A DNA stretch of 42,500 bases from Glandiceps talaboti (lineage: Eukaryota > Hemichordata > Enteropneusta > Spengelidae): assembly GCF_964340395.1 (NCBI RefSeq), contig NC_135554.1, positions 5,440,475 to 5,482,974 on the forward strand, given 5' to 3'. The notes under the pieces were generated by a model that was not told the origin of the DNA, ran no database searches, and saw nothing but the letters and a program-made list of their open reading frames with translations. Both the position numbers and the translations under genes were made by a program. Numbering within the stretch: the first letter of the stretch is position 1; each line of letters begins with the position of its first letter. Below, piece by piece: positions 42,301 through 42,500 of this stretch.

Positions 42301-42500
42301 ATACATTTTCTTAGGGAGCCGTCAGTATGGAGAAGAGGCAGGGGGGCGAGGGGGGGGGGTCAAGCATGGTCTGTTAAGTAAAACATGACCCTCCCCAAAT
42401 TCTCCATTTGTAAAAAGTGACCCTCCCCTTTGTCCCATTTTGTAAAAGATGACCCTCCCCATGACAATTGCATATACTGAATGTTAATCAATATTCCCAT

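Overview
The window looks like accessory, repeat-laden DNA from an animal genome. Genes are split by introns with GT..AG borders and matching phases, and poly(A) signals follow them. Non-LTR, tyrosine-recombinase and DNA transposon remnants are dense, and there are large C2H2 zinc-finger arrays and a UPA plus death-domain gene. A marine invertebrate is most likely; I favour an amphioxus-like or other invertebrate deuterostome, but a lophotrochozoan cannot be excluded. No prokaryotic features, rRNA or tRNA were recognised.

Layout. 1-6,100 is non-coding: microsatellites, the 3' end of a CR1/L2-like LINE on the minus strand (about 2,848-3,340), and a hairpin-headed element (5,034-5,908). 6,100-15,400 holds ZNF gene 1 on the plus strand. 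It has a small first exon near 6,361-6,382, an exon at 10,782-10,892 and a zinc-finger exon at 12,265-15,093 with about 27 fingers in three blocks; one extra T breaks the frame. About 15,400-17,890 is a 5'-truncated, decayed LINE with its microsatellite tail, followed by a foldback MITE (18,028-18,243). 18,240-36,240 is ZNF gene 2, a tandem duplicate of gene 1: candidate first exon ending at 18,476, exon at 32,805-32,909, and an intact 18-finger exon at 33,792-35,602.

Gene 2's inferred first intron (about 14.3 kb) holds the strangest material. A 52-bp-period satellite occurs in plus orientation (19.15-24.93 kb) and again as an inverted copy (27.85-30.11 kb). Between plus-strand blocks lie three copies of a composite repeat with inverted ends. 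The inverted copy was invaded by a miniature Ngaro-like tyrosine-recombinase retroelement (29,021-30,057) and a piggyBac-like element (30,167-31,762). The opposite arm still shows the uninterrupted sequence at both places.

37,400-42,078 is a minus-strand gene, incomplete at its 5' end. Four exons fit in phase (42,078-41,571, 40,887-40,806, 40,016-39,753, 37,993-37,698) and encode a UPA-like region, a basic linker, a death domain and a Ser-rich tail. This suggests a ZU5-UPA-DD protein of the UNC5/PIDD/ankyrin type whose ZU5 part would lie beyond the window.

The two ZNF genes are recent paralogues sharing intron repeats, 3' UTR and even a vestigial frameshifted finger. Their histories differ: gene 1 grew by internal block duplication and then broke, while gene 2 kept one block and an open frame. 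All exon models come from reading splice signals and phases by eye; none is backed by transcripts.
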